This document shows positions 23,138 through 33,993 of a stretch of 64,000 nucleotides of DNA, piece after piece. The translations under genes and the position numbers were made by a program. The stretch's first letter is position 1. Each line of letters starts with the position of its first letter. The notes below the pieces were generated by a model. That model saw only the letters and a list, made by a program, of their open reading frames with translations, made no database searches and had not been told where the DNA came from. This DNA comes from Dendrocalamus latiflorus (lineage: Eukaryota; Streptophyta; Magnoliopsida; Poales; Poaceae), in NCBI GenBank assembly GCA_017311315.1, contig CM029609.1, forward strand, positions 38,314,744 through 38,378,743. The letters run 5' to 3'.

Positions 23138-24134
23138 CAGGGGTGGGCCCAGCAGGTAGTCCATATAGGCCCAGGACTACCCTGCAATAGTGTAATTTGG
23201 CCCAAAAACTCCCGTGCCCTAAGTCACTAACCCGTCCGCCTGGTGCCTGTCCCCGACCCCGACCCCGATTCTCCGCCTCCGCCTCCGCCTGTCCGCCACT
23301 CCGCCAGGCGCCCATCCGCTTCCGCCTCCGCCTCCGGCCTCCGCCCGGCTCCCTCCGCCTCCGCCTCCGCCTCCGCTCCCTCCGCCTCCGCCTCTGCCTC
23401 CGCTTCTGCCCGGCTCCCTCCGCCTGGCTCCCTCCGCCCAGGCCGCCAGGGTGCGAGGGCGGCGCGGCACCGGCGCTGCCTACCCACCGGCGGGATCGGG
23501 AATTGGGATTGGAAATTTGGAATTGCCCGGTGAGCTCCACTGCCTAGCCCACTGATGATTGATTGGAATTGGGAAGTAAATTGTTGCAGAATTTGTTATC
23601 CTAGATGGTAATCCAATAAAATGGGAAGAGCAGAGACGGCTTTGTTTGACTTGTAAGGAGTTAATTGAAGTCTGTTGGAACCAGTTCTCATGCAGCTATC
23701 TTGCTAGTGAATTTGATATAATGATATGTTTATGAAGTTTCTAAGAAAAGAGTAAATTGTGAAAAATGCTCCAGGTAATTGCATTTTGACTTCCCCTCGC
23801 ATATAAAAGCAAATTATTAGATGTTGTTCTATTGAAACAACTAGATACATAATTGAAGAACTTGGGGATGACCACTATGCAATCCTAGCAAAAGCCTTAA
23901 ACTAGTGTTGCAATCTTCTATTTATGTAAGACCTTATATTACATTTGAACAATTTATATTATCAGTTATGCAAATTTCGAACTTATTTGTTGAATTTAAG
24001 GTATTATGAGATCTTTTAGATATATTATGTTTTTTACCGAACCGTTTACCGAATTTTTGTATTAGATTATACCACATTAGATAATAATTTTTTAGTTAGG
24101 CATACCCTGGATTCAAATCCTGAGTCCGCCACTG
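23138..24134. mobile_element. 997-bp hAT element in NLR-2
   Basis: Ends CAGGGGTGGGCCCAG and, inverted, CAGTGGCGGACTCAG, with an exact 8-bp target duplication ACGTCAAA (23130-23137 and 24135-24142). Removing it rejoins NHVK to YDQTVNWEMEQL, matching NLR-1 REYDMSVKWEMEQL. Inside, 23260-23420 is a CGCCTC-type hexamer-like microsatellite and the rest is AT-rich; no transposase was recognised. Confidence 0.85.
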
Positions 24135-24213
24135 ACGTCAAATATGACCAAACTGTGAATTGGGAGATGGAGCAGTTGATATTCACACTTAGGGAGTTCT
24201 TGGAAGACAAGAG

Positions 24214-26497
24214 GTATGTTGTTGTTTTTCGCCATGCATTTCTATTTATACCCATAATCATGTAAGCGTAGTACATATCGCACAGAAATGAAAGTATCTC
24301 GAAATAGCTTGGTGATTGAAAAACAAAATTTTGCTCTATTTAGCTTGTTATTTATTTCAAAATAATGTCAAATTTAGCAAATATTGTGTGTTCCATCTAT
24401 TATATACTAAAATTCGATGACAAGCCTTTTAGAGTTGCTAAGATAAAAAAGAGAAATATGGTAGAAATTCTCAAAAAAAAAGGCAAAATATCTAGCCCTT
24501 AATTTATTGGGTCATAATTTTAAAGGCTTGGATTTAATCGTTGACTTAGACATACAAGAATCTATTTATGTCTATACTAATTATACATTTAGAGGAAGAT
24601 TTAGCTATCAATCTGGTGGACTAGAGTTATAATGGTTCAGGTTAAAACAAAGAGTCCATGTCAAGTATAACTCAAATTAAGAGAAATCCGGAACTAAAAA
24701 TAAAAAAATTAGCAATTTGATTTCCATACGACTTTCAAAGTAACATCCATAAACAACAAAAATTTGCAATAATAATTAAACAAAGATTAGCACATTAAAA
24801 GAAAGAGTTCATGTAAGTATAATCCAAATTAACTAAAATTCAGAATAAAAAAGAAAATAAAATTGGCACTTCTCCCAAAAAAAGCTTAGGATGGCTTATA
24901 CCTCAGCTAAAAAAGAGAAATATTGTAGAAATTCTCCAAAAAATGATAAATCTGGCACTTAATTTGGTAGACTCTAATTATGTTTAGCAATTCATAACCG
25001 ATAGATGTTATCTGATAAATGAGAATAATTACTAGAAATTCTCACAAAAAAATCTAGCTCTTAATTGAGTGGACCCTTATGATTAACAAATCATAAGCAA
25101 TGATTTTTCTTGATCTAAAGAAGTACGCATGAAGTTAATTTGCATCATGATATATACGCATCTATAACTGCACATGTGCGCAGGCTACCGTGCTTGTTAG
25201 TAGAAAAATAGGAATAGCTTTGGGTAGAAGAAAACATTAGATACGACCCATTGGACAATGAATAATAAGGTGTATGCAGTGTGTGTATAACAAGTATATA
25301 CTAGAGTGGAAAAGGGGACTTTTGGTGATAAAGTATACACGAGTACTAACTTTGGTTTGTCCCACCTAATTACGGAAACTAATTACTTAATTCGGTGTGG
25401 ATTCATAAGGCTGACATTTTTGTGAGCCAGACCATGGAGGGCCTCTTGCATCCCACTAGGATAGCCAATCAATCACGTGCATGCTCCAAATGCTACACGT
25501 GTCTGGGCAACCAATTAGGCCCCATTTGAACGGGAAAATTTTCTATTTTCTAGGAGAATTGAACCGTTCCATCTGAATTTTCTGCAAAATTTATGTGGAA
25601 CTATTATGTTCCAAACGTAGCCACATCTGAAATAAATGCAAAACCGAGCCGTGCTCGGCTGGCCTAGGCCTAACATGCTTAGGCAGGCCCAAAGCTCACA
25701 GGTCAGAGCCTCCATGGCTCGTAGCCTCGTAAAGATGAGAACCACAAACACAAAACAGAGCGGAATCTCGAAAGCCATGGCCTCCGGTGATCTGCGTTCT
25801 CCGACAGTTCGACCACATACGCACGCTGCCGCTTCCCAAATCGCTGTCCCTCGCTCGCTCCACCATGGGTGGCTCTGCCTGCCGTCTTGTCTTGTGAGTT
25901 GCTAATTTTGCTATCTACTGATCGAGGATACAAGATTCAATACCTAGATGATGCCATTGATAGAAAAGCATGGAGCAATAAAGCTGTAGCTCCTTATTTT
26001 CATACATGTCTGAACTTTCTAGTTTAGACTATTGCAACCCGGTGATGCCACAGTAGATGTCCGCTGGTTATGAATCCAGGAGTGTCTGACGTTTTTTCTA
26101 AGAGTGTAGTCTCTCTGGTACTGCCCGGCCGCTGGGCCATCTCCAGTACCTCGCCACCACCCACCTCTGCCCCTTGTATGAAGCAGTGCAGTTCTTATAA
26201 ATAGTAAAGAAAATAGCACCCCTAATATGTAGCAACTCTTAACCACAGTTAGAAAGTTTTTCTCATAAAGTTACTGCAAATGGCATTGCATTTCTTACAA
26301 ACTAATAGTAAAAACAAATACAAAACATACTCTCATAATTATTAAATTACATAAAATTGAATAAATTTTATGCATGGCTACATCATAGTCACACGATGCC
26401 AGTGCATAAAGATCTGCAGAGGAGTATACTACACTTTATTCGTACCGCTACTTTCCATTGTTATTATAATTACAGTATGTGAAAAAAATACATGCAG
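24214..26497 (+). other. Intron of NLR-2 (GT 24214 to AG 26497)
   Basis: The donor follows DK-R (..AAGAG|GTATG) and the acceptor precedes G-TAC-TTC (..GCAG|GTACTTC), so R is split as AG|G, exactly the phase seen at the donor of NLR-1 and the acceptor of NLR-3. The intron is AT-rich, with repeated phrases such as 'agaaattctc(c)aaaaaa' near 24460, 24920 and 25040, and has no coding sequence of its own that I recognise. Confidence 0.75.
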
Positions 26498-27458
26498 GTA
26501 CTTCATTGTCATCGACGATATTTGGAGCAAGTCAGCATGGGAACATGTGAAATCTGCCTTACCTGACAATCACTATCAAAGTAGAATCATTATAACGACG
26601 CGCACGAAAGACGTGGCAGAATCATGTTGCTCTAGTTTTGGGCATCTGTATGAAATGAGACCTCTAGGTAGAGTTGACTCAGAAATGTTATTTACTAAAA
26701 GAGTTTTCCCTTCTCATGAAGACTGTCCTCAGGAGTTGACAGAAGTTTCAAACCAAATTCTGAAGAAATGTGGTGGCTTACCATTAGCCATAATCAGTAT
26801 AGCTAGTTTGTTAGCTAGGAAACATGCTACAGAGGAAGTGTGGGCGAAAATATGGAATTCTATTTCCTTTGCAGTTGAGAAAGTTTCTCCGGTTGAGAAA
26901 ATTAAAAGGATACTGTTCCTTAGTTACTACGACCTTCCTCACTATCTGAAGACTTGCTTGTTATATATTAGTATCTTTCCAGAGGATCGGCTCATTGATA
27001 CAAGAAATTTGGTTTGGAGATGGATAGCTGAAGGATTTATTATTGCAAAAGACCGGAAATGCATGGAGCAACTTGGAGAAAGCTACTTAAACGAACTTAT
27101 AAACAGAAGCTTGATCCAAGCAGCAAAGATTCGGGCGGATGGCACAGTGAAAACCTGCAAAGTTCATGACGTTGTACTCGACCTCATAATATCTCAGTCA
27201 ATTGAAGAGAACTTTGTTACTATCTTGAATGGAAGCAAGTTTTGTAAGTATTCTTCAAACAAGATTCGCCGGCTATCACTCCCAGCTAACTGTTTAGGAG
27301 ATGCAGAGATGGCGAATGGCATGAAGAATGCATCTCATCTTCGATCACTCAATATTTTTGGACATTTTCTCCTTGAGCCAGTCAAGCAAGTGCCTCACTT
27401 TTTAAATTTTGAACTGTTGAGAGTGTTGGATATAGAAGGTACCAGACATTTTAAGAAG
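26498..27458 (+). CDS. NLR-2 exon 2, NB-ARC part
   Basis: Starts with the kinase-2 motif YFIVIDDIW, then RNBS-B (RIIITTRTKDVAESCC), the GLPL motif in KKCGGLPLAIISIA, RNBS-D (LKTCLLYISIFPEDRLI), the winged-helix VWRWIAEGFI and the MHD-like CKVHDVVLDLI. The first LRR-linker residues follow (SNKIRRLSLPANC, ASHLRSLNIFG, LLRVLDIEG). All NB-ARC motifs after the P-loop are intact. The frame then runs into a 114-bp MITE and meets a TAG at 27464. Confidence 0.85.
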
Positions 27459-27572
27459 GGGGATTAGATCATATACCCTCCCTTTAGTTGGGAAATTCAG
27501 GATTTACCCTCCTCATCTCAATGACACGTGGGGTCATCGTAAGTCACTGACACGTGGGCCAGGAGGGTAAAG
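27459..27572. mobile_element. 114-bp MITE-like insertion in NLR-2 LRR
   Basis: NLR-3 has contiguous LKNNHIEHIGSF where NLR-2 has KK, then 114 extra bases, then NCHIENIGSF. The insert contains TACCCTCC and its inverse GGAGGGTA near the ends and two copies of GACACGTGGG. AAG lies on both sides (27456-27458, 27570-27572) and may be a 3-bp duplication. Length is a multiple of three, but GAT-TAG at 27461-27466 stops translation. Confidence 0.65.
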
Positions 27573-28625
27573 AATTGCCATATTGAAAATATTGGTAGTT
27601 TCTTTCTACTCAAGTACCTGAGAATTACTGGTACATCTGTTGGTGAGCTTCCAGAACAAATCAATAACCTGCAGTATCTAGAGATACTAGACCTGAGAGG
27701 GAACAGGAAAATTAAAAAATTGCCTGCAACTATTGTTCAACTACATACATTAGTTTGCCTTTTTGTCGATGAGTATGTGATATTGCCTGATGGAATTGGA
27801 AATTTGCAAGCCCTGGAGGAGCTATCAGAAATCAATCTCCGTCTTGGACCCGTAAACTTCATCCAAGGGCTCGGTAGGCTGACCAAACTGAAGGCCATTG
27901 AGATTGTTTGGCACCCTCGTGACAAAGTTGGCGATGAGGAAGGCTACAAAAGAGCATTTGTCTCATCTCTCTCTAAGCTTGCCACATGCAGCCTCCAATC
28001 ACTGCGTATTCTGGGAATGAACGATTCTGATTATCTCCTAGACTCGTGGACGGATTCGTGCAGCTCCACACCACCTCTCCAAAGACTTGTCCTTGATTTC
28101 GACGGAATTTCGATGATTCCAAGTCGAATAAGCTCACTCTTCAACCTAACCCGCTTAAGTATTTCATTCGTTCGCAAAGTTGGTCAGGAAGATCTTAAAA
28201 TTCTCACAAGTTTACCAGCTGTGCTCTCTCTCACACTGAAGTTGACACCAAGCTTCCAGGAAAGCCTGACGATTGGCAGCCACGGATTCGGGCGCTTGGT
28301 GAAGTTCAACTTCCATAGTTGGGGCAGTGTGGCGTTTGAGCTAGGCGCAATGCCAAAGCTCCAAAGGCTGAAACTTCAGTTAAGTGCACGCTGCCAATTC
28401 AAGTGTGGTGGTCTAGTTTCTGGGGTGCGGCATCTTTCGGGCCTCACACATACCGCTCTTAGTCTGTATTGTTGGGGTGCCCTGGCTAAGGAGGTGGAGG
28501 CATTAGAGGATGATATCAGTATGGCGGCAAAAGTACTTCCTCTCCGTCCCACTCTCAAACTCCACAGAATTTGTGATCTTCAAAGGATGCGACCGAAGGT
28601 ATTGGAGGATGACAAGGAAGGATAG
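27573..28625 (+). CDS. NLR-2 leucine-rich-repeat part
   Basis: In phase with the exon before the MITE. It shows regular LRRs (FLLKYLRITGTSVGELP, LQYLEILDLRGN, LHTLVCLFVD, LQALEELSEINL, LTKLKAIEIVW and so on) up to the stop at 28623-28625, ending LEDDKEG. The longest part with a start codon is 27720-28625. The LRR region of such proteins decides recognition specificity. Aligns over its full length with NLR-3 44855-45850, with different C-terminal residues. Confidence 0.8.
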   Translation, partial: NCHIENIGSFFLLKYLRITGTSVGELPEQINNLQYLEILDLRGNRKIKKLPATIVQLHTLVCLFVDEYVILPDGIGNLQALEELSEINLRLGPVNFIQGLGRLTKLKAIEIVWHPRDKVGDEEGYKRAFVSSLSKLATCSLQSLRILGMNDSDYLLDSWTDSCSSTPPLQRLVLDFDGISMIPSRISSLFNLTRLSISFVRKVGQEDLKILTSLPAVLSLTLKLTPSFQESLTIGSHGFGRLVKFNFHSWGSVAFELGAMPKLQRLKLQLSARCQFKCGGLVSGVRHLSGLTHTALSLYCWGALAKEVEALEDDISMAAKVLPLRPTLKLHRICDLQRMRPKVLEDDKEG

Positions 28626-29093
28626 CACATCTTTTCGTAGAAAAGGAAAGCTTAGCGTGCTGAGGATACAATTCTTTAATTAAATTGAAGCTACATGCAG
28701 TTATGATAACCAGTAATAATTTCAGGTAATAAATGTAACTCTTTGTCCACCAACACCAAACTTGTACCCTGAATTGTTTCTTTTTTTTTTTGTTCTTTGG
28801 GTTACCGGTGCTGAACAATAAGGTGCTGTGGTGATGAATTTGTGAGCTATCTCAGTCGCAGAGGTCATGAATAATCATGGACAAATGTAAATCGTTTTTA
28901 TATAGGAATACGCTCTATGTATGCATTTGTCTTAGCTTTTTGTTAACAAGAATTTTGTTGTTCCGAAGCTTGCTCAAATTCTACGGCCTATATTGCTGTC
29001 CTTTTTATTGATGTATAAGTAAATTATCCGTCTTTCTTTATCAGCATAAACTTTTAGATGAAGTGGCTGATATATATAACTCAATATGGTATC
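28626..29093. other. 3' flank of NLR-2
   Basis: AT-rich 3' untranslated or intergenic sequence up to the CACTA-1 target duplication. No terminator or other gene was recognised. Confidence 0.4.
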
Positions 29094-29104
29094 AGACACT
29101 ACTA

Positions 29105-29310
29105 CAGAAGTACTATTAGTAGACGCCAAATCACAGACGGTTTGACAAAACCGTCTGTGATCGACACTATCACATACGGTTTTAATTTGAACACCGTCTG
29201 TGTTGATGGTGTCGGAAAAAACGAGTATTACAGACGGTTCTTACCGATGAACCGTCTGTGATACTAGAATATCACAAACGGTTTTTTATTTAAAACCGTC
29301 TGTGATAATT
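29105..29310. repeat. CACTA-1 left subterminal palindromic repeats
   Basis: Repeated units of (T)CACAGACGGTT facing AACCGTCTGTGA with a few bases between, about seven half-sites, some with one change. Such arrays are the binding sites of the TNPA-like protein in En/Spm-type elements. Confidence 0.85.
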
Positions 29311-29791
29311 CTGCTACATATTTATTGCGCCGCCTAGAACCGCATCTGTCTTCATTTCGATCCAGATCTAGCCGCTCTGTCTTCATTTCGCTCAGGAGGC
29401 AAGCTAGGCAATTTCAGGCCAGTTAATTTGGTGGGAGGAGGTAGAAATAGAGCTTTGAAGATTCATACGTTCTTTGTTGCCCTAGATATGGTTAGTAGTG
29501 AAATTTATTTTTCTTTGCATTACAATTTAGATCTAAGTTTTGGTGAGTGTTATTGAAGATGGTTTGCATCTACTTGAGCTCTAGATCAGTTCCCGCCATG
29601 TGGGAGGCCAAATTTGCCAGAATTGTTGGTTATATACCTTCAGCGATCGCTGGGGAAATAGCTATTATGTTTATAATATGAATTAAGCTAGCAAAACCTC
29701 AATGCATGTGGTATATATGTAGTAATAATTAATTAATTTAATTTTTAATACTAAGTTGTTATATATATGCATAACATGAGACTGAAGCGGG

Positions 29792-31182
29792 ATGTATGCC
29801 GCGAACCGTGTGAGTGAGCTACCGAGGAGGATATGTTGAATAAGAGGGTGGAATATATGTATTGTCTATGCACTGACTGCGAGAATTTAAAAATGTTTAA
29901 GAACTGAGAGCATATTGAAGCGCACTTGATTCGGAGGGGTTTCAAAAAGGGTTATACATGTTGGTCCAGTCGTGGCAAAGTCAATGATATGCCGCCGGAT
30001 GACATCGTCGGTGAAGTGAATGATATGCCGCCGGATGATGTCGATTGTTGTTCGGATTCGGATAAATTGCATGATGACAATCTGGATCAGATGCTTCGTG
30101 ATGTAGAAGAGAACTATGATAAGAGAGAGTATGTTAAATTCCAGGGCTTGATGAAGGATTCGGAGAAACCTTTGTTCACGTGCTGCAGGTCAAAGTACAC
30201 GAGGTTGTCGGCCATGCTTGAACTGTTGAAATTGAAGGCAAGCAACGGTTAGTCCGAGAAGAGTTTCACGGCGCTGCTAGGTCTTTTAGCGGACATGCTT
30301 CCGGAGGGAAATGAGTTGACTAAAACAACGTATAAAGCCAAGAAGGCTCTTTATCCATTGGGAATGGAAAATAGAAAGAATACATGCATGTCCGAACGAC
30401 TGTATCCTCTACCGTAAAGAGTATGCAAACATGCATGTATGTCCAATGTGCAACGCATCCCGATACAAACGTAATAGTCAATCAGATGGCGGCGAGGGAA
30501 CAGAGGTGAAGAAAGGACCTCCTGCTAAGGTGGCATGTTATTTTCCTATAATTCCCCATTTGAAACGGTTTTTTGCAAATCCAAAGGAGGCAAAACTGTT
30601 GCGTTGGCACTCAGAGGAGCGCAAGAAGGATGGAATGCTAAGGCACCTTGCTGATTCCACCCAGTGGAGAAACATCAATAGGAGTTTTGTAGACTTTGGT
30701 GCAGAATCAAGGAATATAAGGTTTGGACTAAGTACAGATGGAATGAATCCTTTCAGTAGTATGAGCAGCCAACATAGCACTTGGCCTGTGACTCTCTGCA
30801 TCTATAACCTTCCTCCTTGGTTGTGTATAAAGCGAAAGTATATTTTGTTGTCGATATTTATCCAAGGGCCAAAGCAATTTAGGAATGATATTGATGTGTA
30901 CCTAGCACCGTTGGTGGAAGATCTAAAAGTATTGTGGAACGAAGGGATACAGGTATAGGATGCATACAAACGGGAGAACTTCACTTTACGCTCTTTGTTG
31001 TTCTGCACCATAAATGATTATCCTGCCCTTACTAACCTGTCGGACTAGAGTACAAAATGTGAAAAACCTTGTACTCACTGTTTAGATGGTACCGAGAGTG
31101 TGTGGCTGAAACACTCACGCAAAACCGTGTACATGCGTCATCGCCAGTTCCTTCGGAGAGCTCACCCATACCGCAAGATATC
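29792..31182 (+). pseudogene. CACTA-1 transposase (tnp2) N-terminal fragment
   Basis: From the ATG at 29792 the transposase-associated domain is recognisable: ..MYCLCTDCENLKMFKN, stop, EHIEAHLIRRGFKKGYTCW, and an acidic spacer. The tnp2 domain follows from 30431 (HVCPMCNASRYKR, a CxxC zinc-binding start; PHLKRFFANPKEAKLLRWH; RNIRFGLSTDGMNPFSSMSS; YNLPPWLCIKRKYILLSI). Breaks: a 34-base deletion near 29808 relative to CACTA-2, TGA at 29905, TAG at 30250, one extra base near 30380, TAG at 30956 in place of a TGG Trp, and a further TAG near 31047. The frame ends at RRAHPYRK, where it is joined straight to the right subterminal repeats. Confidence 0.85.
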
Positions 31183-31430
31183 ATAGACGATTTTTAACTA
31201 AAAACTATATGTGATATTTATAAATTACAGATGGTTTTTAACTAAAAACCGTCTGTGATTATAACTATCACAGACGGTTTTTAATTAAAAACTGTTTGTG
31301 ATATTTGCACCACAGACGGTTCGAAAGCCGTATGTGATAACCTCGTATCATTACTGACCCATAAATTCAGACGGCTCATAAAACCGTCTGTGATGACGTT
31401 TCTGAATCGTCTATAATACGGTTTTCTGTA
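31183..31430. repeat. CACTA-1 right subterminal palindromic repeats
   Basis: Several CACAGACGGTTTTTAA / AAAACCGTCTGTGA units, the inverse of the left array. Confidence 0.85.
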
Positions 31431-31439
31431 GTAGTGAGA

Positions 31440-32361
31440 GCTCCTTGATGCGGATGGTGAGGTCGAACATGGGGTCCAATAATGTGGCGCAGGGGAGGTC
31501 ACGATAGGACACGGACGTCACCGTGCCGTGTTCGACCTTCTTCACGCCACATTGGACCCCACGTTTGACCTCACCGTGCCACGCTCGACCTTCTCCGTGC
31601 CACATTGGACCCCACGTTCGACCTCACCATCCGCATCATATTAAGGATACCATGTTAAGGATAGAACAACAATTCTATTCTATCCTTAACACTTTTCAGT
31701 AACCAGATCGTATGTGTTTTTTGTTTTAATTTGGACCGGAGCTCTAGCATTCACTTAAAGAGAGAAAGTAGGGACCGGGTTCGAGCCTGGGTGGGTGGGG
31801 GCGTTTGATGACACCCTCCACCAACTGAACAGCGCCCGATTCCTCAAATTATATGTGTTTTGATTCGAGTTATGTACCACAATTCGTATTTGCATTGTCG
31901 TGGAACTTTGTCGATGACATTTTAAAAACAAAACATTCCAGCCTTTGCGGATACACATTTGTGCAGTCTTAGTTCTTTCAGTCTTTGAGTGCTGTAGGTT
32001 TCCCTGTTTAAATTCTGGCATCATCCTTCCAAACATGTTGCTTTTTAGTTTGTTCTGAGTTCTGCTTGAATAGAATTATTGACTTACCGAATCGATGAAC
32101 CTTGCGAAGAAAGATAAGAATGGTGGTTTGTTAGTGTTAACGTCTGATCGAGATGTGAGATAAAGAATGGTTGGTTGTTATTGTTAAAGATCTATCGAGA
32201 TGTGAGAAGTGTTCACTGTTGTGTTTTCAAAGTCTCTTATATTCTCAGCTACCGACTCATACTCGATTAGTAGCTATCAGTGTTTGAACAGTAACGAAGC
32301 TAAGAACCATCCATTCTTTAACTGTTGGTAGTTCAATTGAGAACACCGCTGAAGCATAGAT
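31440..32361. other. Spacer between CACTA-1 and the Sirevirus, with fold-back sequence
   Basis: 31449-31484 (GATGCGGATGGTGAGGTCGA...) is repeated in inverse at about 31602-31637 with few changes, and the segment between holds three related copies of 'ccgtgcc-cgttcgacct', so this 189-base stretch could fold on itself. A second hairpin, AAGGATAGAA facing TTCTATCCTT, lies at about 31657-31689. A box-B-like GGTTCGAGCC is at about 31768. No gene. Confidence 0.55.
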
Positions 32362-33991
32362 TAGTACCTCTGAGCGGTAGTACCTCTCGGGGAGCGGTAG
32401 TACCTCTCGAGAAAATCAGCAAACTGAAATTTCAGAAAAACTGAGAAAATCGCAAGATTCTTGGATTCTTGGCTTGGGAAACTTTGAGGGAAGCTAGGGA
32501 ACACTCCCAGAAGACTAAGCCAAGAGCCAATAACAAGAAATCCACTCCAAGAATCAAGAATTTCAGATTTGGGTAAAGATCTGAAATCTTGCAAGAACCG
32601 AGCCAAAAACCAAATAACTTCCCAACCGTTGATCCTTTGGCTATGAAATTTTGAGGGAAGCTAATTAATAGCCTCTGGACTCTTCATACCAAATTTCAAG
32701 CCATCTTAACAAGGGAATCAAAATCTGGACCAAAACCAAGAAACGAAGAACAAGAACAGAGGAGGCCAAAACTGAAATATGAGAATCAAACTCGGTTTGC
32801 TCTTGGGATTAAATAGCCAAATGGCTTTTGAGCATCACCCATGTCATAGCAACCCATTTTGGCACTCTCCAGCAAGCAAGAACTCAGAACCACGAAAATC
32901 AAGAAATCTTGCAAAGAGGAAACTGAAGAACAGAAGCTACGAACAGGGAAAACCAAACTTCAGATTTCATTTCTTGAATCACAGGGAATACAGAGGAGTT
33001 CCGATACCCCGACTTGATACAAAAGGAAAGATTACAAACTCCTCAATCCATCCTCTCCCTCTCTACTCAAGAACACCACTCAAGAACACATGAGGGAGGA
33101 AGAACACACCTCTGTTCTATCACCTAGAACACATCGTAGGGGACAGAGGGAGCACCAGACTCTGCCTCTCCAACCACTAAAGACTAAAGGAAAACCAACT
33201 CCTAAAGCCTCTTTTGACTAGAGCTAACCCTAATTCCCTCCAAAATGCTCAAGGAGGGCATGCAGCCCCTCCTCTCCTTTTATAGCGCTTGGCTAACGGG
33301 TCTCCGCCCCGTTACGCCCGCTACGTCCAACGGAGCCCGCTCCCGCTTGTGCAGCCTTGCGAAATTCCCGTTTCGCCCCTCCTGCACCTTCCGGGAAGCT
33401 TCCGCGCTCCTTGTCGCCCACGACTCGCAACCACATCGATCTCCGCCGTCTTCGACACATCCGACCGTTCTGACCTCACGCCACCTGCGTCTAGTCCGGT
33501 CACCTCGTGTCTCACCACGACTCCGCCTCGACGTCCTCGAGTCCTTGCCGTTGCCCGTCGTGTCCACCACCGGTAGCTCCAGCTCCGGTTCCTCGTCTCC
33601 CGACTCGCAACCACCTCACCAGCCTCGATCATCCTCAGCGTACCCGACCGTCTGGACCTCAACACCTCCTGTGTCTAGTCCCGGTCCTTCCACGCGTCAC
33701 CATGACCTAGCTCCGAAGTCCTGCAGTCACACAGACAAGAAAACACGTCACATAGCACCGCTCGACATATGAAAGCGTAGACAACATCACTTACCATTGC
33801 CGAAGTCCAAACCTGTCAAAACATTAGAATATGCATCCTAAGCCCAAATGACCAGGTTTGACCAAAGTCCGACCGAGCCCGATTGCGCCACGCAACGACT
33901 CGACTCCGAACCACTCAAACCAAACTCGACGACCTAAACCCTTTGTCAATTACTCATCACTCTCATGGAGTCACGACCACATGGTCTCTCA
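32362..33991 (-). repeat. Truncated LTR of the Sirevirus-like element
   Basis: Matches the full LTR from its 387th base (in + coordinates) onward, with only a few single-base indels (for example near 33439, 33478 and 33546). The missing 386 bases are the - strand 3' end (U5 side). The break falls inside the GCGGTAGTACC repeats. A TATA box (TATAAAAGG on the - strand) is at 33276-33284. Confidence 0.85.
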
Positions 33992-33993
33992 AT

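Larger units (their letters stand above)
20237..28625 (+). pseudogene. CC-NB-LRR gene broken by several insertions (NLR-2)
   Basis: This is a two-exon NLR of the same family as NLR-1. Coding pieces in order: 20237-20437 (coiled-coil start, MAGTLL to QIDVH), about 22354-22753 (rest of the coiled coil to DGPRE), 22920-23137 (P-loop FGLGGLGKTT and RNBS-A), 24135-24213 (end of exon 1, LEDK-R), a 2284-base intron, and exon 2 from 26498 to 28625. Two hAT insertions and one MITE have readable ends; the first interruption (20438-22353) is unresolved. Deleting the insertions restores continuous coding, so the gene was whole before they arrived. Each insertion brings stops in frame, so no full-length product is expected. 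The ATG at 20237 was chosen over 20219 because it aligns with the MAG start of NLR-1. Confidence 0.85.
29097..31436. mobile_element. CACTA-1, internally deleted CACTA (En/Spm) element
   Basis: The left end CACTACTACAGAA and the inverted right end CACTACTACAGAAAA are flanked by the 3-bp duplication AGA (29094-29096 and 31437-31439), the CACTA signature. Subterminal repeats built on CACAGACGGTT occupy about 29105-29310 and 31183-31430. The 2340-bp element keeps only the N-terminal part of tnp2 and has no second gene, so it could move only with help from another element. Confidence 0.93.

Noticed and set aside
23133..23547. Ser/Pro/Arg-rich frames
   Set aside because: They lie on a CGCCTC microsatellite inside a hAT element.
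31760..31790. Possible tRNA-derived SINE or tRNA gene
   Set aside because: A box-B-like GGTTCGAGCC is present, but I found no box A at the right distance and no cloverleaf.
33245..33772. Ser/Thr/Pro-rich 175-codon frame, repeated at 41362-41890
   Set aside because: It lies inside the LTR of the Sirevirus-like element, opposite to its transcription, and is broken by small indels between the two LTR copies.
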